NCBI GenBank assembly: GCA_037482015.1
Contig: JBBFKT010000009.1
Location: forward strand, 1 to 64,000
DNA length: 64,000 nucleotides
Direction: 5' to 3'
DNA from: Thermodesulforhabdaceae bacterium
GTDB lineage: Bacteria; Desulfobacterota; Syntrophobacteria; Syntrophobacterales; Thermodesulforhabdaceae
The notes beneath the pieces are model-generated. The model was not told the DNA's origin, made no database searches, and saw only the letters and a list, made by a program, of their open reading frames with translations. The first letter of the stretch is position 1. The number at the start of each line of letters is the position of its first letter. Positions 1 through 7,449 of this stretch are shown here, in pieces. A program made the translations under genes and the position numbers.

Positions 1-145
1 CATAATTTCAATAAGTTAGACTTCCCAAAAGAGGCAAAAATGCCATTTTCGCCACAAAAAGTGGCGAACTTGGGTTAATGTAGTGTCAGAAGAATTATCT
101 TTTATCCTTGGAAAAGCTACTCCATTGGAATAATATCACGCTGCT

Positions 146-223
146 ATGTTTATCAGAAAAGCTAGAAAAATAGACCGAACCACAGGGATCAGATACGTCT
201 ATTACCAGCTGGCCGAGAAGTAA
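146..223 (+). pseudogene. Transposase N-terminal stub (IS1634/IS4-like)
   Basis: A 25-codon reading frame starts MFIRKARKIDRTTG and continues IRYVYYQLAEK before a TAA stop. This resembles the extreme N-terminus of IS1634-type DDE transposases, which often begin with MFIR and a TGK/TGI..YYQLVE pattern. Nothing after the stop looks like transposase, so it is a remnant cut off by the cassette-like DNA that follows. Just upstream (about 50-66) lies a small GCCAC/GTGGC inverted repeat that may belong to the old element end. The call rests on a short motif only. Confidence 0.4.
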
Positions 224-231
224 AAAGTAAA

Positions 232-306
232 GGCACGTTAACGCTCAAGCTCACCGGCGGGAGTGGAGCGAAGCGGAATCCCCGTCCGGTGCAACGTCTG
301 GTTTGG
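232..306 (-). other. Weak attC-like recombination site
   Basis: On the plus strand the stretch begins CGTTAAC and ends GTTTGGC, with an internal complementary pair CACCGG/CCGGTG, giving the R-L-loop-L-R layout of an attC site. Both outer cores deviate from the RYYYAAC/GTTRRRY consensus. It sits at, and partly encodes, the 3' end of the membrane-protein gene at 251-676, the usual place for the attC of a minus-strand cassette. It could be chance; a folding and covariance search for attC sites would decide. Confidence 0.35.
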
Positions 307-676
307 CGTCTGATTCCGCCCATCTCTTATTGCTCAAAAATCCAAACGGGCTGAGAGCAGGTAGAAGCCAAAGCAAATCCCACCAGTTGAACCCAAGAGC
401 CTCGATGCCACCAAATGACCAGTCTGCCCAGGCAACTGCAATGAAAAATAAGCCATAGGGTGCAAGCATTAGTTTCCAATACGGTGTTGACGGATGCCGC
501 CATGGCGCATAGTAAAGCACTGCGACAACAGCAGCCCCGGTCAAAGCTATCCCAACGACACCCTGCGCAAATTTTTGCCGGTAAAAAAATAGGCCTGCCA
601 GGATAAGAACCCAGATGAAACCTCCTGCCCAACCGGCAATCCATCCAGCCTTTTCCCCTGTTCTTTTTTTGGTCAT
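251..676 (-). CDS. Small four-helix membrane protein (cassette gene)
   Basis: The 141-residue product starts at an ATG preceded by GGGAGG. It has four hydrophobic stretches, around residues 12-31, 40-60, 69-88 and 97-114, and a charged C-terminal tail partly encoded by the putative attC site. I do not recognise a family; Trp-rich helices (WIAGWAG, NWWDLLW) are notable. It follows the secreted-protein gene at 743-1687 after about 66 bases. Function unknown; an integral inner-membrane location is inferred from the helices. Confidence 0.6.
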   Translation of the reverse strand: MTKKRTGEKAGWIAGWAGGFIWVLILAGLFFYRQKFAQGVVGIALTGAAVVAVLYYAPWRHPSTPYWKLMLAPYGLFFIAVAWADWSFGGIEALGFNWWDLLWLLPALSPFGFLSNKRWAESDAKPDVAPDGDSASLHSRR

Positions 677-742
677 AAGCGCCTCCCTGTGATATTACAA
701 CGTGCGGTTACCGACGTGCGCCATTGCGTGTTCTGCAAACTT

Positions 743-1687
743 TCAATAACCTCCTTCAAGGCGAACGGAAAACTGCATCCATTCTATCACCGGGCAACCG
801 TTCGCTGTTGGCTGAAGTTTGAATTCAATAATAGTCAGCGCCCCCCGACCAAAACGCTGAATCTTGTCCACTTCTTCAGCCTCCACCGCATGGGTCACAC
901 CCGGTCCGCCAATACTTTTGCCGACTTCAGGAGAGAAGATAAATTCTCTCGGATTGGTAGGGCCAGCCTCAGCAAGATACTCCCTCATTGTGCACTCGGA
1001 AGGATTTTCGGACAGATGCCAGCCCTCAATATACCTTGGATTGGGGACAAAGTGAAAAGGCGGGGTCAGCCGTGCCAGGTTTTCATCTCGTCCATGTTCT
1101 TTGATGACAATTTCCCATCCGCCCTGCATGGGTTCAAGGACGAATACAAACTGCTCGCCGAATGGGCGCTCAAACCGTTCGCCTTGTGACACCTTACCTG
1201 TGAATGTTGTATGAAAGCGCGAATAGCGAATTTTATTTTTCAATTCATCCAGTGGCATCCTTTTCAGCTCAGATTGCTTTCCATTGATGCTGCCAATCAC
1301 TTCCCCTTTTTCCACCTGAAGCCAATATTCTCCACAATGAGAAAGTGCCCAGCCATCTCCAGGCTTTGAACCTGGCCCATTGAGCGCTAAAATCCATTCA
1401 CTCTCAGGCGGAAAACCCTCCAGCGTGGGGCGGCACTGCATTCCATCTCCCATCTGTACCACCATTTCTGAATCAAGCAATCCCCCTTTTAATGTTTCCA
1501 GAACGCGAACATCCATGGTCGGAGATTGCCTGGAATGATGGCGAATAATCCTGCCATGGATTATCAGAGGCGCATCCTTTGATACCGTGAGAAAAGGGCC
1601 GTTCCATGAGCAGGAACATGCATGGGCAGTAATAGGATACCAAAGACCGGCTCCAACCATGAGACACCATAGGGCTAATTTTTTCAT
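743..1687 (-). CDS. Secreted hypothetical protein with Cys-Ser-Cys N-terminus (cassette gene)
   Basis: The start chosen is the ATG at 1687, which has GGGAGG upstream and begins a clear signal peptide (MKKLALWCLMVGAGLWYP..AHA) followed by CSCSW, so the mature protein would start near a Cys-x-Cys motif; 314 residues. The longer frame to 1813 lacks a signal or RBS at its start. The body contains a region (APLIIHGRIIRH, then VRVLETLKG) that loosely recalls netrin/TIMP-like folds, but I cannot assign one. The stop of the preceding gene (1689-1691) is one base from this ATG, so the two are co-translated. Confidence 0.65.
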   Translation of the reverse strand: MKKLALWCLMVGAGLWYPITAHACSCSWNGPFLTVSKDAPLIIHGRIIRHHSRQSPTMDVRVLETLKGGLLDSEMVVQMGDGMQCRPTLEGFPPESEWILALNGPGSKPGDGWALSHCGEYWLQVEKGEVIGSINGKQSELKRMPLDELKNKIRYSRFHTTFTGKVSQGERFERPFGEQFVFVLEPMQGGWEIVIKEHGRDENLARLTPPFHFVPNPRYIEGWHLSENPSECTMREYLAEAGPTNPREFIFSPEVGKSIGGPGVTHAVEAEEVDKIQRFGRGALTIIEFKLQPTANGCPVIEWMQFSVRLEGGY

Positions 1688-1688
1688 C

Positions 1689-2353
1689 TCATGGCCTCCC
1701 TTGACCATCCAGATAGACAAATGTCTGTGATTCCAGATCGTCAGCGATGCAAGAAATAAGGGAATTGGTTGATAATCTGGCCTCGTCCAGCGCCTTCCGA
1801 TACCGCTTTGCAAGGATTGGCCAGAGATCTTTTTCGTGTTTAGCCCGTGCGGCCTTATATCCCGCTCTGAGCCGATGGGCTTTGAAAAGGATAAGAAATG
1901 GGGCGATTGCTGTGCCGGAGTGTTTTTTTAGCCAATTGTCCGCAAAATTTGCCTCACTCACAGGACCTTCACTCATCCCTTCCCACTCAGCCATCAGGGG
2001 CACCGCATTGGCGAAAGCTTCCGCCTCTTTTCGAACATTCTGGCCAAGAATGGCAACCATCTGCTCGATGAGATTACGTCTTCTTACAAGCAAAGCTTTC
2101 TCGGGATTGGAAGGGGATCGAACGTCCAGAGATGAGGAAATTGGGTAATGGTCGCGAGATAATTCCGAAGGCAAGGCAGGCCTTCCTTCGGATAACTCGC
2201 TTGATTCAATTCCTTTGCCGGTCGCAGGCCAGTGAAAACAACATCTGAAAGCGAGGGGGCATTAGGCAGTTGCGTTTCAGCGCAGCCGCACCACCTGCTG
2301 CTCAAAACAGTCGCACAAACCGCAACACATAGATAAAGGAACAAAGATTTCAT
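1689..2353 (-). pseudogene. Secreted hypothetical protein, frameshifted (cassette gene)
   Basis: Two overlapping frames appear to be one gene. The 5' part starts at the ATG at 2353 (GGGGAG upstream) with a signal sequence MKSLFLYLCVAVCATVLSS and runs through PSLSDVVFTGLRP..ELNQASYPKEGLPCLRNYL to a stop at 2084. The 3' part continues in another frame from about SNPEKALLVRRRNLIEQ to a stop at 1689. Joining them near 2115-2125 gives a continuous polypeptide of about 220 residues. A one-base indel in the CCCCTTCC stretch would explain the break. It may be real decay or a sequencing error. Family not recognised. Confidence 0.55.
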
Positions 2354-2394
2354 CAACTCCCCTGTCCTACATACACCACGCTCATACTTATGTC

Positions 2395-2453
2395 GCCCAA
2401 TGATCAAGCTTAGCGGCGAGCGTTAGCCCGTCCGCTGGAGCGCTATGTTGGGC
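2395..2453 (-). other. attC-like site of the aquaporin cassette
   Basis: In the gene direction the site begins with a perfect R'' core GCCCAAC directly after the aquaporin stop and ends with ATTGGGC, one base off the GTTRRRY core. Between them CCGCT and AGCGG pair, followed by AGC pairing with unpaired extra bases, the extrahelical-base pattern typical of attC hairpins. At 59 bases it matches the classic short attC size. The next cassette gene starts about 45 bases further on. Confidence 0.6.
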
Positions 2454-2463
2454 ATTTACCCTT

Positions 2464-3153
2464 TTATTTTTCTTCGCTTCCGATAAAACGATATATGGCT
2501 GCACCAAGCAAACCGCCGACAATTGGTGCTACCCAAAAAAGCCAAAGCTGCGAAATTGCCCAATCACCCACAAACACCGCAACCCCGGTGCTACGAGCTG
2601 GATTCACAGATGTGTTTGTTACGGGAATGGAAATCAGATGGATGAGGGTCAGGCACAAGCCGATGGCAATAGGAGCAAGCCCCTGTGGCGCTCGTTTATC
2701 CGTGGCACCAAGAATGACAAGAAGAAACATCATGGTCATGACAACTTCGGTTATCAGTGCCGAAAGCATACTGTACCCACCGGGTGAATGAACTCCGTAA
2801 CCATTTGAAGCAAACCCAGCAGAAAGCGTAAAGTCAGCCTTACCACTGGCAATGAGATACAAAACACCACCAGCTACAATGGCACCCAGAACTTGCGCAA
2901 TAATGTAAGGTATTAATTCTTTAGCAGGAAATCGACCGCCAGCCCAGAGACCAAACGAGACAGCCGGATTGAGGTGGCATCCTGATATGTGCCCGATGGC
3001 GAAGGCCATCGTGAGCACAGTTAAACCAAAGGCCAGGGAAACACCAAGGAGACCAATACCGACATTAGGAAATGCAGCAGCCAACACAGCACTGCCACAT
3101 CCACCAAGAACCAACCAAAATATACCAAAGAACTCTGCGACATACTTCTTCAT
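2464..3153 (-). CDS. aqpZ: Aquaporin Z-like water channel (cassette gene)
   Basis: The 229-residue protein has both aquaporin NPA boxes (HLNPAVSFG at residues 60-68 and SVNPARSTG near the C-terminus), six to seven hydrophobic helices, and long stretches nearly identical to E. coli AqpZ ([46 protein letters not shown]). The Arg after the second NPA and the His in LTLIHLIS that line the narrow filter of water-selective channels are present, so water rather than glycerol transport is expected. The ATG has AAGGAG at a good distance. It lies between two attC-like sites, as a single-gene cassette would. Confidence 0.9.
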   Translation of the reverse strand: MKKYVAEFFGIFWLVLGGCGSAVLAAAFPNVGIGLLGVSLAFGLTVLTMAFAIGHISGCHLNPAVSFGLWAGGRFPAKELIPYIIAQVLGAIVAGGVLYLIASGKADFTLSAGFASNGYGVHSPGGYSMLSALITEVVMTMMFLLVILGATDKRAPQGLAPIAIGLCLTLIHLISIPVTNTSVNPARSTGVAVFVGDWAISQLWLFWVAPIVGGLLGAAIYRFIGSEEK

Positions 3154-3184
3154 GATTTTCTCCTTTGTTTGTGTTAATTACAAT

Positions 3185-3278
3185 GCCCAACATTTGAGCT
3201 CATGAGCAGGGCATACGTGCGGATCTAGCGTAGCGGAATGCGTGCGGGTGAACTGTCTACTGGAGCGAGCTGTTCTGT
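3185..3278 (-). other. attC-like site upstream of the aquaporin cassette
   Basis: In the gene direction this 94-base stretch ends with a perfect GTTGGGC core, 32 bases before the aquaporin ATG, and begins with the poorly conserved ACAGAAC. Its distal segment CTGGAGCGAGCTGTT resembles the corresponding part of the site at 2395-2453 (CTGGAGCGCTATGTT). The crossover point at the core would mark the start of the aquaporin cassette. The cassette this site once terminated is missing. Confidence 0.5.
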
Positions 3279-3563
3279 TTCTGTTCCCCTATTTGGTTTA
3301 CACTTTTTGCATGGATACCTGCCTTAAGATATCCTAATGACCTCTATATTCTTTTGTATGGATTGTCATTTACTAAGGACCCCACTCTCTAGCTTATTAT
3401 ATTAAACTTTATATTGACTCAGCCTCAACAGAAAAATGAATCTGTCATCGGTTCAAATTATCACAACCAGAAAACCGAAAATTATCCCCAAGGGAAGGAA
3501 CATATGACTGACTGACGAACAAATATTGCTTCACTGGTTTGATGATCCAAATAAAATAATCGA

Positions 3564-4469
3564 TCATACCCTTAGCTCCGCAAATGTCATAGTGGTAGTG
3601 TTGAGGCAAGCATGCAGCAATCGATTAAAAAGTTGGGATTCCCAAAATCTACGGTTAGTTTTGTAACAGAATTCTGCGAGGTATTTTCCAGAGTGTTTTG
3701 AACTTATTCCATGGTGTACACCTCTAAGTATCCCTTTGACGTTTTCTATCATGGTATGGACCCATGGAAGAAGCTTTGACGCTTGAGAACCTTTGCCTAC
3801 TACAATCTTTTCATGGGCCTTGATCTTTTTACCCAGAATCCCATAAAAACACCAACCATCTGATCGCAGTCTGGTATCCAAATCCAAATTTTTCCACATG
3901 GTTTTTAAGATCTCCTCCCCACTAACCCTATTAACTAAAGACATCTTCACGTAACCTGTTCTATCACCTTTGTTTTCTACCGCAATAACCACTTTGCTCT
4001 TTCCAACCACTCATCTCCCTCGTTTCTCGGGTTTGGATGGACCAAGATAGCTGTCATCCATCTCCACAAGCCCTCCAAGCTTATAGCGACTATCCCTTTC
4101 CTCCATGGCCTTAATGATCTTATGTCCCATAACCTATACCGTCTTGCAACTCTTTATTTCTAACATCCTCCTGATAGACATCATCGAGATCCCGCTTTTT
4201 GGCCGAGACATAAGAAAAATCATCCAGAACCATTTCCTTAAAGGTATCCTTGTCTTGTGAAATATTGTCCCTGCCGTAACTGATACCTGATACTTACACC
4301 CCTTGCACTGATATAATTCTCTCGTACTATGATATGAGTATTCAGTATTCCCACATCTGGGACACTTATATCCATCTGGCCACCTGAGTCTAAATAGGTG
4401 CTCTTTACAAGCATCTTCAGTGGCAAACATCTCTTGAAACCTTATAATATCCATAGATTCTTGTTCCAT
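3564..4469 (-). pseudogene. IS1595-family (ISXO2-like) transposase with two nonsense codons
   Basis: A single 302-codon frame runs from the ATG at 4469 to the stop at 3564, interrupted by TAG at 4134-4136 and TGA at 4011-4013. The N-terminus carries the zinc ribbon (CPRCG..Y..C.GC) typical of IS1595; the middle has a probable first catalytic Asp in GLVEMDDSYLG and the end has HHGISSKHSGKYLAEFCYKTNRRF-type residues. Both breaks are single-base changes in an otherwise intact frame, so it is a young pseudogene rather than a frameshifted relic. I did not find convincing terminal inverted repeats. Confidence 0.85.
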
Positions 4470-4566
4470 GTAACTGGCTATCCTTTGTTTTTTTCCTTTA
4501 TACTAAAAAGACAGACCTACAACAAAACAATCGAATACCCAATTTTCGAACACCCTCTTTTACCTA

Positions 4567-4595
4567 TTGACACTTCAATAGATGGAGCATATAAA
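4567..4595 (+). promoter_or_regulatory. Sigma70-type promoter of the initiator tRNA
   Basis: A perfect TTGACA at 4567-4572 is followed after 17 bases by TATAAA at 4590-4595. Transcription would start a few bases before the tRNA 5' end at 4610. Such near-consensus promoters are typical of stable RNA genes. Confidence 0.8.
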
Positions 4596-4609
4596 AATAA
4601 CGAAATGAT

Positions 4610-4686
<77 letters not shown>

Positions 4687-4700
4687 AAAAGGGAAAGTTA

Positions 4701-4739
4701 AGCCAGTTAACATCGAGTTAACTGGCTTTTTTATTTTGT
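4701..4739 (+). terminator. Rho-independent terminator after tRNA-fMet
   Basis: An 11-base perfect stem AGCCAGTTAAC (4701-4711) pairs with GTTAACTGGCT (4717-4727) around a five-base loop and runs directly into a T-rich tract. It ends next to the stop codon of the convergent Nudix gene, for which it may also act in reverse. Confidence 0.9.
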
Positions 4740-5141
4740 TCTATCGGTGCCAGTTTTAAGTAACTTTTCCAGAATCATGTAATCGGCTGGGGAAAGATTG
4801 TAATTTGATACTTCTTCCGGAAACACCCACTTGTAAGCTCCATGACTGTTAAGTTTAATATCTCCTGCTTTCCATACGCACCGATAAGCCTGGAGCTTTA
4901 TAGATATATGGGGATAGGCATAAACTCCTTCAACAAGCAAATCACCTACATCAACAATAATATTCAGTTCTTCTTGAAGTTCACGCATGAGAGATATCTG
5001 TGGAGTTTCACCGGGTCGGACCTTACCTCCTGGAAATTCCCAGGTGTTAAACAGAGGATCATCAGGATTTGACCGTTGAGCGATAAGCACCTTGCCGTCT
5101 TTTTCAATTACCCCAGCAACTACCAGAACAACATCCAGCAT
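4731..5141 (-). CDS. mutT: MutT-like Nudix hydrolase (8-oxo-dGTP diphosphatase type)
   Basis: The product (about 136 residues from the ATG at 5141) carries a full Nudix box: GGKVRPGE followed seven residues later by RELQEEL, which supplies the Mg-binding glutamates. FNTWEFPGGKV before it is typical of MutT enzymes that remove 8-oxo-dGTP from the nucleotide pool. The ATG at 5141 has GAGGG ten bases upstream; the longer start at 5159 has no RBS. The gene converges on the tRNA-fMet terminator. Other Nudix substrates are possible. Confidence 0.85.
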   Translation of the reverse strand: MLDVVLVVAGVIEKDGKVLIAQRSNPDDPLFNTWEFPGGKVRPGETPQISLMRELQEELNIIVDVGDLLVEGVYAYPHISIKLQAYRCVWKAGDIKLNSHGAYKWVFPEEVSNYNLSPADYMILEKLLKTGTDRTK

Positions 5142-5184
5142 GATTCTTCCCTCAAACATAAGCCAGATCTAAGACAACAATCCA

Positions 5185-5224
5185 GTAAATTATAATACCA
5201 ACCCGTAAATTATAATACCAAACT
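5185..5224. repeat. Two tandem 20-base repeats upstream of the Nudix gene
   Basis: The unit GTAAATTATAATACCAA plus three bases occurs twice back to back (5185-5204 and 5205-5224), differing only at the end. Each copy holds a TATAAT-like box on the minus strand, so the duplication may double the -10 region of the Nudix promoter. No further copies follow, so it is not an array. Confidence 0.7.
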
Positions 5225-5369
5225 CTGACTTGCCTAGAATTCACAAAATCGTCTTATCTACTAAAAAAAAAATTCACAAAATCCATTCAAAAAGGCTTGA
5301 ATTCTAAAAATAATTAGTTTATGTATTGCACCAGGATGGCGTTGGTCGCCTTCTCCTAACCCCTCCTGG

Positions 5370-5412
5370 CCCTGTTCGGCTTTCCCCCTCCAGCCGGACA
5401 GGGTTTTAATAT
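5370..5412 (+). terminator. Stem-loop at the 3' end of the 5414 gene
   Basis: CCCTGTTCGGCT (5370-5381) pairs with AGCCGGACAGGG (5392-5403) with one G.T, and TTTTAATATTTT follows on the plus strand. The hairpin lies just past the stop of the minus-strand gene ending at 5414, preceded by an A-rich stretch in that direction. It could act as a plus-strand terminator or as a 3' stabilising hairpin for the minus-strand gene. Confidence 0.6.
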
Positions 5413-5413
5413 T

Positions 5414-6451
5414 TTAACGCTCAACATAGGCTACGGGAAAAATTGACGTCACTGGAGAATTTCCTACTGAATAAATTTCAAGAGGCGCCCGCTGATATAC
5501 AGAATCCATAGCATTGCCAAACCAGGTGATGGTTTTGGTTACAGATGATTCATTGAGTCTGGAAAGAAAATTCAGCGCTTTTGAATTGGGGTTCCATACT
5601 ATTCCAAAAAAGGAAGCTGTAGTAAGAGTAGATAAGCTTTCGACAAAAAATTCTCGAGCAACAGTGCCATTGCTATCTATATTGACGACCTTTGCTACTA
5701 CAGCACCATTCCTTTGCACTTCCAAAACACCGCAGAGCCTTAAGTTGTTAACCATCCCAACACACACTTGCATTCCTAACGTCCCATTACTTCTTTCCAA
5801 AGCGTTTTGAAGGGCTACACCCCAAGAATTTGATTCAAAAAGAGTTTCAACTTTACACATATATCCATTTATAGAATCAACAAACTGATTTGTGGTGCAG
5901 TAAAAGTAACCTTCGTTAACATACGGGTTACCCGATTTGATTTGCCATAGATTGAGATCAACCGAACTTCCCGAAAAATTGTCATAAATTAATCCGACTT
6001 CGCCAAGATCGTAGATTTCTAGCAATGTTACACCATCATTCTTACCTTTTCCCGAGACAACCACTGTATAACTACCAGGCTCAAATAGCTGAATTATAGC
6101 TGATTCTCGAGGGTCAGATGGAGCTAGACCGGAACTCACAATTTCCGCTGAATTGGGGCTACTTGCCCAATCATCATTGCTAACCAAGAGATCACTTCCG
6201 CGATAAACTGAAATCACGGGATCGAGCAACTTTTTCTCAAAAACAGATGGAAGAGATGGACCTTGAACTCTTATCAACATCTTATGAGTTTTGTTATTTA
6301 CCACAAATCCTTCAATGGTGACTTCGTTACCATCTCCAACCACGTAAGATCTAACTGAATAATTAAGAAGATCTACAGCAAAAACTGTTGTGACCTTCCC
6401 AAGTAAAAACGCTATTAACATCCCCAAAAAAACCAAAGATTTTCTCTTCAT
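5414..6451 (-). CDS. Exported protein with surface-type beta domain
   Basis: The start is set at the ATG at 6451, which has TTGGAGG upstream; the frame could be extended by four codons from a TTG. The 345-residue product opens with a signal peptide (MKRKSLVFLGMLIAFLLG). Residues about 35-150 (VRSYVVGDG...GFVV, LIRVQGPSL, NDDWASS, EPGSYTVVVSGKG, LLEIYDL) match a repeat-like beta domain I have seen in exported surface proteins of environmental bacteria. The C-terminal half looks like a carbohydrate-binding-like sandwich but has no motif I can name. It stands alone between terminators. Confidence 0.6.
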   Translation of the reverse strand: MKRKSLVFLGMLIAFLLGKVTTVFAVDLLNYSVRSYVVGDGNEVTIEGFVVNNKTHKMLIRVQGPSLPSVFEKKLLDPVISVYRGSDLLVSNDDWASSPNSAEIVSSGLAPSDPRESAIIQLFEPGSYTVVVSGKGKNDGVTLLEIYDLGEVGLIYDNFSGSSVDLNLWQIKSGNPYVNEGYFYCTTNQFVDSINGYMCKVETLFESNSWGVALQNALERSNGTLGMQVCVGMVNNLRLCGVLEVQRNGAVVAKVVNIDSNGTVAREFFVESLSTLTTASFFGIVWNPNSKALNFLSRLNESSVTKTITWFGNAMDSVYQRAPLEIYSVGNSPVTSIFPVAYVER

Positions 6452-6492
6452 GGGAGCCTCCAAATAGGCTAGACGTTAACAAACCAGATCAA

Positions 6493-6521
6493 AAACCGAA
6501 ACGATACTATATCGTTACGGT
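6493..6521 (-). terminator. Terminator after the hdr-flx operon
   Basis: AACCGAAACGATA (6493-6505) pairs with TATCGTTACGGTT (6509-6521) with a single A.A mismatch. On the minus strand the stem is followed by TTTTTGATC. It lies about 90 bases past the last operon gene and before the start of the next one. Confidence 0.75.
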
Positions 6522-6612
6522 TCTTTTAGTTTGTACAATCACCAAAAACTTATAGGTAAAGAGGCAGGATAAGAATAAGAAAAGGCGAAATGAATTTATA
6601 ACTGGTTATTAA

Positions 6613-7449
6613 CTACAATTCCGGCACCATTCCCTGGAGTTCTTCCATACTAAAGACAGGACCGTCAGCGCATACAAATTTTTCTCCCATATTACATCGT
6701 CCACATATTCCAATTCCGCACTTCATCCTTTTTTCCAGAGTAGTGTAAATTTGCCAATCTTCAAAACCAAGCTCTCTCAAGCCAAAAAGTACAAATTTAA
6801 TCATTATTGGAGGACCACACACAATAGCTATCCGATTGTTAGGAGATGGTGCTTCTTCGGACAATACTGTTGGAACAAAGCCCACCCGATGCGTCCAACC
6901 TGGAGCTTCAGCATCAACCGTCAACACAACATCAACACCTTTTTTTTGCCAGTTGGGGATTTCGTAGCGATAACACAAATCCTGAGGCGATCTGGCACCG
7001 TAAATAAGCGATATCTCGCCGTAATCCTTTCGATTTTCAAGCATAAAAAGAAGAAGAGTTCTTAAAGGTGCCATACCGATTCCACCGGCAATAAAAATAA
7101 TATTTTTGGCCTGCATCGCTTCGTAGGGGAAACCGTTCCCAAGAGGACCTCTTACTCCCACAGGATCGCCGGGCACCAGTTGATGAATCTTTTGAGTCAC
7201 CTCCCCTGCCCTCATAACACTAAACTGCAGATAATCTTTACAGGTTGGGGGAGAATTGATGACAAAGGTCGCTTCTCCCACACCAAAAACGGACAATTGA
7301 GCTACCTGACCTGGACGAAAATCAAAGGCTTGCATCTTTTCCGTATTCTCAAGCACTATCCGGAAGGTTTTAATAGTCGGTGTTTCCGTAATAACTTCAA
7401 CAACCCTTCCCAATTCAGGAAGATAAGGATTAACTGCAGACGCAAGCAT
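6613..7449 (-). CDS. flxA: FlxA: FAD/NAD(P)H-binding subunit of the Hdr-Flx complex
   Basis: This 278-residue protein belongs to the ferredoxin-NADP reductase superfamily. It has an FAD loop (RPGQVAQLSVFG, about residue 45), a nucleotide-binding GGIGMAPLRTLL (about 122) and a C-terminal 2Fe-2S motif with Cys at about 244, 249, 252 and 260, as in PyrK and hydrogenase gamma subunits. The start at 7449 has AAGGAGGT eight bases upstream and overlaps the end of flxB by 20 bases. In the known FlxABCD-HdrABC complex of sulfate reducers this subunit takes electrons from NADH for flavin-based bifurcation. It is the last gene of the operon. Confidence 0.85.
   Translation of the reverse strand: MLASAVNPYLPELGRVVEVITETPTIKTFRIVLENTEKMQAFDFRPGQVAQLSVFGVGEATFVINSPPTCKDYLQFSVMRAGEVTQKIHQLVPGDPVGVRGPLGNGFPYEAMQAKNIIFIAGGIGMAPLRTLLLFMLENRKDYGEISLIYGARSPQDLCYRYEIPNWQKKGVDVVLTVDAEAPGWTHRVGFVPTVLSEEAPSPNNRIAIVCGPPIMIKFVLFGLRELGFEDWQIYTTLEKRMKCGIGICGRCNMGEKFVCADGPVFSMEELQGMVPEL

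Larger units (their letters stand above)
232..3278 (-). mobile_element. Degraded integron gene-cassette array lacking an integrase
   Basis: All genes here point the same way (minus), each has its own ribosome-binding site, and attC-like folded sites flank them at 3185-3278, 2395-2453 and, more weakly, 232-306. The core sites GTTGGGC/GCCCAAC are seen directly. No tyrosine recombinase or attI site is present on either side; instead an IS1595 remnant and tRNA-fMet follow. The layout fits a cluster of attC sites lacking an integron integrase. The genes also read as less A/T-rich than the rest of the window, as expected of acquired DNA. Confidence 0.6.

Noticed and set aside
5185-5224. CRISPR-like repeats
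   Set aside because: Only two adjacent units, no spacers, no cas genes.
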